Part shown: positions 1 to 5,236 of the stretch, one piece after another
Numbering within the stretch: position 1 is the first letter of the stretch
Layout of the letters: each line of letters starts with the position of its first letter
NCBI GenBank assembly: GCA_947377425.1
Contig: CANCFZ010000167.1
Span: forward strand, 1-5,236
DNA length: 5,236 nt
Source: Flavobacteriaceae bacterium
Lineage (GTDB): Bacteria > Bacteroidota > Bacteroidia > Flavobacteriales > Flavobacteriaceae
Direction of reading: 5' to 3'
Notes under the pieces: generated by a model
Databases searched by the model: none
The model's input: only the letters and a program-made list of their open reading frames with translations
What the model was told of the DNA's origin: nothing
Made by a program: the position numbers and the translations under genes

Positions 1-171
1 GAAGGAATGGTTTACGCCGATATTGATTTAGAAAAATGTATTCAACCCAAACAAATGCACGATATTCTCGGACATTACAATAGATTTGATATTTTTGATT
101 TACGAGTAAATATTGCTCCTACTCGAAAGATTACGTTTATTGATAATCATGAAGAATTTAATAAAAGATAA
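1..171 (+). CDS. Nitrilase-family (carbon-nitrogen hydrolase) protein, C-terminal fragment
   Basis: The window opens in frame inside a gene whose last 56 residues are visible. They match the C-terminal end of the nitrilase superfamily: an EGMVYADIDL strand, a basic linker, then GHYNRFDIFDLRVN, corresponding to the GHYxRPDVFxLxVN block that closes true nitrilases. Such enzymes are cytoplasmic and usually hydrolyse nitriles to carboxylates and ammonia with a Glu-Lys-Cys triad. That triad lies outside the window, so activity and substrate cannot be judged. The protein ends with a short charged tail after the conserved block. It runs in the same direction as the ring-cleavage genes but is separated from them by a 155-base gap holding an inverted-repeat element, so membership of the same operon is open. 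The family call is fairly sure; nitrilase versus related amidase is less so. Confidence 0.8.
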   Translation, partial: EGMVYADIDLEKCIQPKQMHDILGHYNRFDIFDLRVNIAPTRKITFIDNHEEFNKR

Positions 172-172
172 A

Positions 173-309
173 TTAAAACACATAGAAACATAGTTTTTTG
201 TTTGGTAAGATTTATATAGAAAAAGTGTTTTACACATAGCTATATAATCTATTAAAAAGCGAAGCGTCTAAAACTAAATAGTAGTAATCTATGTTTCTAT
301 GTGTTAAAA
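173..309. repeat. Inverted-repeat element with nested hairpins (possible MITE/REP-like element)
   Basis: The arms at 177-193 and 289-305 are a perfect 17-bp inverted repeat (AACACATAGAAACATAG and its complement). They extend to 21 bp with two mismatches at 173-193 and 289-309. Inside is a second inverted pair, AGATTTATATAG at 208-219 against CTATATAATCT at 240-250 with one bulged base, enclosing a small GTGT-TTT-ACAC hairpin at 225-235. The hexamer ACATAG occurs at 180, 188 and 234, and its complement at 289 and 297. The element fills almost the whole gap between the nitrilase and dioxygenase genes and has no coding potential. As RNA it would fold into one long branched hairpin ending about 18 bases before the dioxygenase start. 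The type resembles short intergenic repeats I recall from Flavobacterium; copy number is not testable here. Confidence 0.75.
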
Positions 310-326
310 AATTAAAGATTTATAAA

Positions 327-1433
327 ATGGAAGCAAAACATTCAGATGACCAAATTGGTCGAGCAAGAGTTCAAGATTCTCCTGAGTTAATCGCCTATTA
401 CAAAGAATTAGAAACTCTTGGAGCTGGAGCATTATGGACAGTTGCCAACGACATCGAACCTTGGGAACCAAGAAGTTCATCGGTTCCAATGCTATGGAAA
501 TATGATGATTTGCGTGATTTAGTTCTAAAATCATCCGAATTAGTTACACCTGAACAAGCTGGAAGACGCGTAGTTTATTTGGTTAACGACAAACGAAAAG
601 ATGTTTCTGCAGCTGTTGGTTGGCTTTACACCGGAATTCAGGTTACACGTCCTGGAGAAAGCACTTCGGCACACAAACACAAAGCGTCTGCATTGCGTTT
701 CATTATGGAAGGCGAAGGCGGTTATACTGTAGTTGACGGAAACAAAATTACATTTGAAGTAAACGATTTCGTGATTACACCAAATTCCACGTGGCATGAA
801 CACGGCGTTGATGCGAACGGAAAAACTTGCATTTGGCAAGACGGTTTGGACATTCCGTTAGTTAATGCTCTCGAAGCTAATGATTATGCAGTTTATGATG
901 GAAAGCAAAATTTAGATTTTCCAGTAAATTATTCACCAATAACTTATGGCTGTGCCGGATTAATTCCAGCGGATAAAACTTGGAACAAACCCTATTCGCC
1001 TTTATTCAAATATTCTTGGAAAAATGTATATCCAGCACTTTTGGAAACGCAAAAAGTAACAGAAGTAAACGCTTTTGACGGAATTTTAATGCAGTATTCA
1101 AATCCATTAACTGGTGGACATGTGATGCAAACTATGGGTGCAGCAATGCAATTGTTGCCTGCAGGTTTTAAAGGAAAAGCGCACAAACATACAGGTTCAT
1201 TTGTATATCAATGTGCCAAAGGTAAAGGATATTCAGTCATTAACGGAAAGCGTTTTGATTGGAAAGAACGCGATATTTTTTGTATTCCATCTTGGGCTTG
1301 GCATGAACATCACAATTTATCTGAAACGGAAGACGCTTGTTTATTTCAATTTAATGATCTACCAGTAATTGAAAGTTTAGGATTATTTCAATCAAGAGAA
1401 TTAGAAGATAAAAACGGACATCAACAAATTTAA
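327..1433 (+). CDS. Gentisate 1,2-dioxygenase family bicupin ring-cleaving dioxygenase
   Basis: A 368-residue protein, within the 340-390 range of gentisate 1,2-dioxygenases: cytoplasmic Fe(II) enzymes that open the ring of gentisate with O2 to give maleylpyruvate. The N-terminal cupin (about residues 98-165) carries HKH at 116 and 118 and WHEHG with His157. The 41-residue spacing equals that of the iron ligands in characterised family members. Arg124 in ALRFIMEGEG and His159 match known active-site residues. A second cupin (about 265-345) has HKHTGSFVYQ and SWAWHEHH (His286, His288, His326), typical of this family. I chose ATG 327, preceded by an A-rich leader (tataaaATG). The in-frame ATG at 291 lies inside the repeat arm and would add 12 atypical residues. 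The gene is followed by an FAH-family hydrolase and a maleate isomerase, which favours gentisate over salicylate as substrate. Salicylate 1,2-dioxygenase activity remains the main alternative. Confidence 0.87.
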   Translation: MEAKHSDDQIGRARVQDSPELIAYYKELETLGAGALWTVANDIEPWEPRSSSVPMLWKYDDLRDLVLKSSELVTPEQAGRRVVYLVNDKRKDVSAAVGWLYTGIQVTRPGESTSAHKHKASALRFIMEGEGGYTVVDGNKITFEVNDFVITPNSTWHEHGVDANGKTCIWQDGLDIPLVNALEANDYAVYDGKQNLDFPVNYSPITYGCAGLIPADKTWNKPYSPLFKYSWKNVYPALLETQKVTEVNAFDGILMQYSNPLTGGHVMQTMGAAMQLLPAGFKGKAHKHTGSFVYQCAKGKGYSVINGKRFDWKERDIFCIPSWAWHEHHNLSETEDACLFQFNDLPVIESLGLFQSRELEDKNGHQQI

Positions 1434-1448
1434 TAGCAATAGCAAAAC

Positions 1449-1481
1449 CTTAGAACCTTACCTTTGCAACTTAGAACCTTA
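1449..1481. repeat. 12-bp direct repeat in the dioxygenase-hydrolase gap
   Basis: CTTAGAACCTTA occurs at 1449-1460 and again at 1470-1481, period 21, separated by CCTTTGCAA. It fills most of the 53-base gap and ends five bases before the hydrolase ATG. The joining segment contains TACCTTTG (1459-1466), which fits the Bacteroidota -7 promoter consensus TAnnTTTG, but no TTG sits at the -33 position, so a promoter is only weakly suggested. The low-complexity style resembles flavobacterial intergenic repeats. Confidence 0.65.
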
Positions 1482-1486
1482 TAAAA

Positions 1487-2395
1487 ATGAAACTACTTAC
1501 CTACAAAACAAACGACACCGAACCAAGATTAGGTTTTATTCACAACAATCAAGTTATCGATATGGAAGACTTTGGAGAAATATCCAACTTTCCATTGCCG
1601 AATGACATGTTGGAATTGATTGACATGGGATTTGAAATCATAGCCGAAATCACTGAAATGATAGCCGAAACTCCAGAGAATTTCTTTGAAGAGATTTCAT
1701 ATAATATGGAGGAAGTTACTATCCTTGCTCCTATTGAAAAACCAAGAAAAAACATTATTGGAATTGGATTAAATTACACAGAGCACGTTGCCGAAAGTGC
1801 AAGAACATTAGATACAACAGGAAAATTACCACAGAAACCAATCATATTTTCTAAACCAACAACAACGGTTACAGCAACCAATACTGACATCATTAAAAAC
1901 ACAAAACTAACTGAACAATTGGATTGGGAAGTTGAATTGGCTGTTGTGATTGGTAAAAAAGGAAAATACATTCCAAAAGCTGATGCTATGGATTATGTTT
2001 TTGGTTATACCGTAATCAATGATATTTCAGCACGTGATTGCCGTCGTGAAGGACAATGGATTGTTTCTAAAGGGCAAGATACTTTTGCACCAATGGGACC
2101 AATTTTAGTGACCAAAGACGAAATTGAAAATCCGCACAACTTGAATTTATCACTTAAAGTAAACGGAGTTGAAAAACAAAATTCAAATACTAAATTTCTA
2201 CTTTTCAACATCAATGATTTGATTGAAGATTTAAGTATCGTTTTCACTTTAGAACCAGGCGATATTATTGCAACTGGAACACCTTCTGGCGTTGGCGCAG
2301 GAAGAAATCCGCAAGAATGGTTGTATGATGGCGATTTTGTTGAAGCTACTGTGGAAGGAATTGGGACTATTTTGAATACGGTTAAAGAGATTTAA
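1487..2395 (+). CDS. Fumarylacetoacetate hydrolase family protein, probable maleylpyruvate hydrolase
   Basis: A 302-residue FAH-superfamily hydrolase, which cleaves C-C bonds of 2-oxo-diacids with a divalent metal. An N-terminal domain (about 1-80) precedes the catalytic fold. That fold shows IGIGLNYTEHVAE (91-103, with the conserved His100 and Glu103), PIIFSKP (118-124), DWEVELAVVIG with metal ligands Glu148 and Glu150, YTVINDISARD with the third ligand Asp179, SKGQDTFAPMGP (Lys195), and the closing GDIIATGTPSGVG (258-270). No key residue is missing. Its place between a gentisate-type dioxygenase and a maleate isomerase suggests that it hydrolyses maleylpyruvate directly to maleate and pyruvate, as the FAH-family enzyme HbzF does in Pseudomonas alcaligenes. 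The alternative is fumarylpyruvate hydrolase, but that would need a maleylpyruvate isomerase, not seen here, and would leave the maleate isomerase without a role. The family is certain; the substrate is inferred from context. Confidence 0.88.
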   Translation: MKLLTYKTNDTEPRLGFIHNNQVIDMEDFGEISNFPLPNDMLELIDMGFEIIAEITEMIAETPENFFEEISYNMEEVTILAPIEKPRKNIIGIGLNYTEHVAESARTLDTTGKLPQKPIIFSKPTTTVTATNTDIIKNTKLTEQLDWEVELAVVIGKKGKYIPKADAMDYVFGYTVINDISARDCRREGQWIVSKGQDTFAPMGPILVTKDEIENPHNLNLSLKVNGVEKQNSNTKFLLFNINDLIEDLSIVFTLEPGDIIATGTPSGVGAGRNPQEWLYDGDFVEATVEGIGTILNTVKEI

Positions 2396-2420
2396 TTTCT
2401 TAAAAAAAAGAATATATAGA

Positions 2421-2456
2421 CTTTGCGTACTTTGCGAAAACCTTTGTGTCTTTGCG
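2421..2456. repeat. CTTTGYG heptamer cluster in the hydrolase-isomerase gap
   Basis: Four copies of CTTTGYG lie at 2421-2427, 2430-2436, 2442-2448 (with GTG) and 2450-2456, spaced 9, 12 and 8 bases start to start. They end 14 bases before the maleate isomerase ATG at 2471. The surrounding 75-base gap is otherwise A/T-rich, with an A8 run at 2402-2409. Similar tandem CTTTGCG strings are a style I associate with intergenic DNA of Flavobacterium. I see no consensus promoter: the TAG-ACTTTG and TACTTTG strings miss TAnnTTTG by one base of spacing. Confidence 0.65.
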
Positions 2457-2470
2457 GTTAAATAAATATC

Positions 2471-3220
2471 ATGAAAAAATACAGAATAGGACAAATAGTT
2501 CCATCAAGTAACGTAACGATGGAAACCGAAATACCAGCAATCTTCCGTTCACGAGAAACCATTTTACCAGAACGTTTTACATTCCATTCTAGCAGAATGC
2601 GAATGAAAAAAGTAACCAAAGAAGAACTCGAAGCCATGGATGCCATGAGTTTGAAATGTGCTCAAGAATTATCTGACGCGCATGTTGATGTTATGGGTTA
2701 TGCGTGTTTGGTAGCAATTATGAGTATGGGACGCGGTTATCATTGCGTTTCGGAAGTGAATTTACATCAAGAAACGGTTGCTAATGACTTTCCTACACCA
2801 ATTGTAACTTCTGCTGGTGCATTGATTAACGGACTGAAAGTTTTAGGTGCGAAACAAATTTCAATAATTACGCCCTATATGAGACCATTAACAGATATGG
2901 TTGTAGATTATATAGAGCATCAAGGAATTAAAGTGAAACAAAGTATTGCTTTGGAAATTCCCGATAATTTAGAAGTTGCAGCCCAAAATCCAATGAATTT
3001 ATTGGAAATATACAAACAACTTGATTTGACGGATGTTGATGTTTTGGTAGCTTCTGCTTGTGTACAAATGCCATCATTGGAAGCAATCGATTTAATTCAA
3101 GTAGAATGTGGAATTCCAGTAACTTCAGCAGCAGTTTGTACAACTTATGAAATGATGAAAAAACTCGGAATTGAAGCTAAATCTGCTATTGGTGGTGAGT
3201 TGCTTAATGGAACGTATTAG
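2471..3220 (+). CDS. maiA: Maleate cis-trans isomerase (Asp/Glu racemase superfamily)
   Basis: A 249-residue, full-length, cytoplasmic, cofactor-independent enzyme converting maleate to fumarate. It matches the maleate isomerase/NicE type closely from the start: YRIGQIVPSSNVTMETEIPA, ERFTFHSSRMRM, then VMGYACLVAIMSMG with the first catalytic Cys79, TPYMRPL with Tyr136, EIPDN with Asn166, and SACVQMPS with the second catalytic Cys197. The Cys-Cys spacing of 118 and the Tyr and Asn offsets agree with those of Nocardia farcinica maleate isomerase (Cys76, Tyr133, Asn163, Cys194). ATG 2471 gives the expected N-terminus. It is last in the cluster, 75 bases after the hydrolase, and would turn released maleate into fumarate for the TCA cycle. 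In Pseudomonas the homologue NicE serves nicotinate degradation, but no nicotinate genes are visible here. Arylmalonate decarboxylase and Asp/Glu racemase are related but fit less well. Confidence 0.92.
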   Translation: MKKYRIGQIVPSSNVTMETEIPAIFRSRETILPERFTFHSSRMRMKKVTKEELEAMDAMSLKCAQELSDAHVDVMGYACLVAIMSMGRGYHCVSEVNLHQETVANDFPTPIVTSAGALINGLKVLGAKQISIITPYMRPLTDMVVDYIEHQGIKVKQSIALEIPDNLEVAAQNPMNLLEIYKQLDLTDVDVLVASACVQMPSLEAIDLIQVECGIPVTSAAVCTTYEMMKKLGIEAKSAIGGELLNGTY

Positions 3221-3478
3221 TTTCTTTAAACACAAAAACACCTAATTTTCAATAATTTAAGTTGCTAGAGAAATCTTGACAACGGTTTTGTTTTTATAAC
3301 CTACTCAACACGCAATGAATTTCTGTGTAAAGCGGCACAATCCAGTTTCGTTAGCATGACAAAAACACACAACATTTTATTTCGAGAGATTAGAGATCTA
3401 ATAATAAGTATTTTATATTGGATAAAAATAGCTACTTTTAATTTTTACTAGACATTTTTTATATGAAAGTTGATTAAA
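3221..3478. other. Convergent intergenic spacer without a supported gene
   Basis: This 258-base AT-rich stretch lies between the 3' ends of the isomerase gene (+) and the DUF2892 gene (-). I see no ORF worth calling and no GC-rich hairpin followed by a T-run. The clearest symmetric pieces are ATTAGA-GA-TCTAAT (3389-3402) and an imperfect 16-bp palindrome centred on TAGCTA (3424-3439). Both are too AT-rich and short-looped to call as terminators. A patch at about 3308-3350 is noticeably richer in G and C than its surroundings and may be remnant or repeat DNA. Transcription from both sides must end here or overlap. Confidence 0.55.
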
Positions 3479-3664
3479 CTAATCTTTTACTCCCAATTTA
3501 GTCAAAATATCGTCCATCAAACACCATTTTGTAATTGATGATTGTAAAAGATTGGCTCCAACAAAAACGGTGAACCAAAGCCAATTCTGACTTACATAAA
3601 TTGAAAGCAATAAACTGATTAGAATAAAACTTCCTGCAATTGCGTGTATAATTCTTGTTTTCAT
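3479..3664 (-). CDS. DUF2892 (YgaP-type transmembrane domain) small inner-membrane protein
   Basis: A 61-residue protein with two predicted membrane helices (about 5-23 and 27-47) and the DUF2892 signature: an N-terminal RIIxxIAGSFILIS helix, then WFTVFVGANLLQSSITKWC and a short tail DDILTKLGV. Family members usually read GxCPxxxIL at the turn; here it is KWCLMDDIL, keeping the cysteine (Cys48) but not the proline. The domain occurs alone or fused to rhodanese, as in YgaP; no rhodanese part is present. The start at 3664 is only 2 nt after the stop of the PII-like gene, in the junction TAATTATG, so the two are very probably co-translated. It is the last gene of the efflux transcript in this window. 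Its biochemical role is unknown; a link to the efflux pump rests on position only. Confidence 0.82.
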   Translation of the reverse strand: MKTRIIHAIAGSFILISLLLSIYVSQNWLWFTVFVGANLLQSSITKWCLMDDILTKLGVKD

Positions 3665-3666
3665 AA

Positions 3667-3972
3667 TTAATTTGATTTTTCAATGCTTAAAACAGCTGTA
3701 TGAATATGCGATAGCGTTTCTTGTTTTGAATTGAATTCAGCAACTGCTTCACAAACAAGTTCCACATACTCTTTTTGAATAAATGCATAAAACATAATCG
3801 ATTCGTTTTCGTTCATTTCAGTACCAAACCAATTGCTTCCTAATGCATCTTCTGAAGCATTTCTGTAACCAACTACTTCTTTATAGGAATAGGTTTTTAC
3901 ATTGGCTTTCTTTAGAATTTGTTTAACTTCTTTACCAAATTCTGCTACTGCGGTTATTAATAAAAGTTTCAT
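3667..3972 (-). CDS. Small PII-like (ferredoxin-fold) protein next to RND efflux gene
   Basis: A 101-residue soluble protein. A beta-alpha-beta start (MKLLLITAVAEF, helix GKEVKQILKKANV, strand TYSYKEVVGY) leads to a polar loop at about 35-55, then strand ESIMFYAFI, helix KEYVELVCEAVAEFNSKQ, and a final strand HIHTAVLSIE. This order and length resemble PII and PII-like trimeric proteins. The canonical PII T-loop motif with its modified tyrosine is not recognisable, so it is not a standard GlnB/GlnK. I chose ATG 3972, 4 nt after the RND stop (TAA-AAAA-ATG). The earlier in-frame ATG at 4017 would overlap the end of the RND gene and add 15 non-family residues. Small PII-like proteins beside metal or RND efflux genes often act as sensors or modulators; such a role here is inference. 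The family call is moderate, made from pattern rather than search. Confidence 0.65.
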   Translation of the reverse strand: MKLLLITAVAEFGKEVKQILKKANVKTYSYKEVVGYRNASEDALGSNWFGTEMNENESIMFYAFIQKEYVELVCEAVAEFNSKQETLSHIHTAVLSIEKSN

Positions 3973-3976
3973 TTTT

Positions 3977-5236
3977 TTAGGTATTAGGTTCTTGATCAAA
4001 GGTTTTAGTTGGTTCAATTTCTTCAGTTGGTTTTTCCCATTTTTTTCTTTCCGTTACATAATAGATTATTGGCACAACTAACAAGGTTAAGATTGTAGAT
4101 ACAATAGCACCAAATACTAACGAAATAGCTAATCCTTGAAAGATTGGATCAAACAATATGATGGATGCACCAATTACAACCGCTCCTGTCGTTAATAGAA
4201 TTGGTGTTGTTCTCACGGCTCCTGCTTCGATAATGGCTTGCTTTAAAGGAATACCATCATTCAATCGGATTTCGATAAAGTCAATGAGCAAGACAGAGTT
4301 CCTTACCATTACTCCTGCCAAAGCAATCATTCCAATAAAAGATGTTGCTGTAAAAAATGCTCCCAATAACCAGTGTCCAAAAACAATACCGATTAACGAA
4401 AGAGGAATCGCCATCATCATCACCATTGGCGTTTTGAAATTTTGGAACCAACCCACAATCAACATATAAATGATTACAATAACCACCATAAAAGCAACTC
4501 CCAAATCACGAAATACTTCTAAGGTTATTTGCCATTCTCCATCCCATTTCACTGTAAAATCACTTTCGTCTGATGGTTGTTCCATGTATAATTCGTTTAC
4601 TTTATATCCTTTTGGTAAGTGCATTTTTTGAAGTTTTTCATTCATTCCCAAAATCGCATACACAGGACTTTCTAAGGCTCCAGCCATATCGGCCGTTACA
4701 TAAACTACACGCTTTTGGTCTTTTCTGTAAATAGTTTTCTGCAAAGTATCTTGAACCACTTTTACCAAATCACTTACTGGAACTACATTACCATGACTGC
4801 CTTTTATTTTCAAGTTCTCAATGTCTTGTAATGAGGTTTTGTCTTTGTCGTCAAGCGAAAGAACAATACCAACATTATCATTGGAATTTTCATCATACAA
4901 ATTAGAAACTGGATATTCTTTCAATAAATAAGTCAGATTTCCAACTACTTGTTGAGGCGCAATTCCGTTTAGCATCGCTTTTTCTTTATCCACTTCAAGT
5001 TTGTATTCCGTTTGATTGTCTTCGGTCATCCAATCGACATCTACGATATCAGAAGTTGTTTCCAAAATGCCTTTCACTTGATTAGCTACTTTGATTTGGT
5101 CTTTATAATTTGGTCCGTAAATCTCAGCCACTAAAGTTGATAAAACTGGTGGTCCTGGTGGAACTTCAATGATTTTTACATTCGCACCATATTTTTTGGC
5201 AATCTTTTGTACTTCACCACGGACTTCTTTTGCAAT
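3977..5236 (-). CDS. RND-family efflux permease (AcrB-type), C-terminal part, truncated by window edge
   Basis: 419 residues are visible, and the frame stays open to the window end, so the N-terminus lies beyond 5236. GTG at 5129-5131 is not a start, because the upstream codons encode typical RND sequence (VKIIEVPPGPPVLSTL). The first 235 or so visible residues are the second periplasmic porter/docking portion. Five membrane helices follow, equivalent to TM8-TM12 (visible residues about 241-263, 269-289, 295-320, 344-361, 368-393). They include the family blocks IALAGVMVRNSVLLIDFIE and AGAVRTTPILLTTGAVVIGA, and a short charged cytoplasmic tail. RND pumps export substrates with proton antiport, working with a periplasmic adaptor and an outer-membrane channel, which are not in view. 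The proton-relay residues of TM4 are outside the window, so metal versus drug or organic-compound export cannot be decided. It is the first visible gene of a coupled unit with the PII-like and DUF2892 genes. Confidence 0.93.
   Translation of the reverse strand: MAKEVRGEVQKIAKKYGANVKIIEVPPGPPVLSTLVAEIYGPNYKDQIKVANQVKGILETTSDIVDVDWMTEDNQTEYKLEVDKEKAMLNGIAPQQVVGNLTYLLKEYPVSNLYDENSNDNVGIVLSLDDKDKTSLQDIENLKIKGSHGNVVPVSDLVKVVQDTLQKTIYRKDQKRVVYVTADMAGALESPVYAILGMNEKLQKMHLPKGYKVNELYMEQPSDESDFTVKWDGEWQITLEVFRDLGVAFMVVIVIIYMLIVGWFQNFKTPMVMMMAIPLSLIGIVFGHWLLGAFFTATSFIGMIALAGVMVRNSVLLIDFIEIRLNDGIPLKQAIIEAGAVRTTPILLTTGAVVIGASIILFDPIFQGLAISLVFGAIVSTILTLLVVPIIYYVTERKKWEKPTEEIEPTKTFDQEPNT

Noticed and set aside
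291..326. Upstream ATG giving the dioxygenase 12 extra residues
   Set aside because: The ATG lies in the right arm of the inverted repeat, the extra residues do not look like the family N-terminus, and ATG 327 has the usual A-rich flavobacterial leader.
2397..2412. Terminator after the hydrolase gene
   Set aside because: TTCTT and AAGAA can pair around six A, but the stem is 5 weak pairs with no following T-run.
2421..2456. CRISPR-like array
   Set aside because: The units are only 7 bases with 1-5 base gaps, with no spacers and no cas genes in view.
3276..3300. Sigma70-like TTGACA and TATAAC pair
   Set aside because: The spacer is 13 bases instead of about 17, Bacteroidota use a different consensus, and no gene follows on this strand.
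3317..3361. 14-codon ORF in the convergent spacer
   Set aside because: It is very short, with no recognisable sequence or supporting context.
3498..3683. 61-codon - strand frame overlapping the DUF2892 gene
   Set aside because: It lies out of frame with a clear DUF2892 protein and overlaps the PII-like gene end; its product is Asn/Lys/Tyr-rich and meaningless.
3973..4017. Longer start for the PII-like protein at 4017
   Set aside because: It would overlap the RND coding end and add 15 residues unlike a PII-type N-terminus; the start 4 nt after the RND stop fits better.
4158..4469. 103-codon open frame on the + strand, antisense to the RND gene
   Set aside because: It mirrors the well-conserved membrane-helix coding of the RND permease and has no recognisable domain; it is a shadow frame.
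5129..5131. GTG as the start of the RND gene
   Set aside because: The frame is open from here to the window edge and encodes typical RND sequence, so this is an internal valine codon.

Overview
The window looks like chromosomal DNA from a Bacteroidota, most likely Flavobacterium or a close relative. It is AT-rich, starts lack Shine-Dalgarno sequences and follow A-rich leaders, protein motifs are flavobacterial in style, and the gaps carry short low-complexity repeats of the kind I associate with flavobacterial genomes. The genus is an inference from style, not from a search.

Left and middle (1-3220, + strand): the C-terminal end of a nitrilase-family protein, then three genes in one direction. 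These are a bicupin ring-cleaving dioxygenase of the gentisate 1,2-dioxygenase family (327-1433), a fumarylacetoacetate hydrolase (FAH) family C-C bond hydrolase (1487-2395), and a maleate cis-trans isomerase (2471-3220). Together they fit a short glutathione-independent gentisate route: gentisate to maleylpyruvate, hydrolysis to maleate plus pyruvate, and isomerisation of maleate to fumarate. The isomerase is the most secure call and is what makes direct maleylpyruvate hydrolysis the best reading of the FAH protein.

The gap before each of the three genes holds a different repeat: a 137-base inverted-repeat element with nested hairpins (173-309), a 12-bp direct repeat (1449-1481), and four CTTTGYG heptamers (2421-2456).

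The convergent spacer 3221-3478 has no supportable gene and no clear terminator.

Right part (3479-5236, - strand): a tightly packed transcript read right to left. It contains the C-terminal part of an RND-family efflux permease (truncated by the window edge), a small PII-like protein 4 nt downstream, and a two-helix DUF2892 membrane protein 2 nt after that. It appears unrelated to the catabolic genes and suggests an efflux module with a small regulatory or sensor partner.
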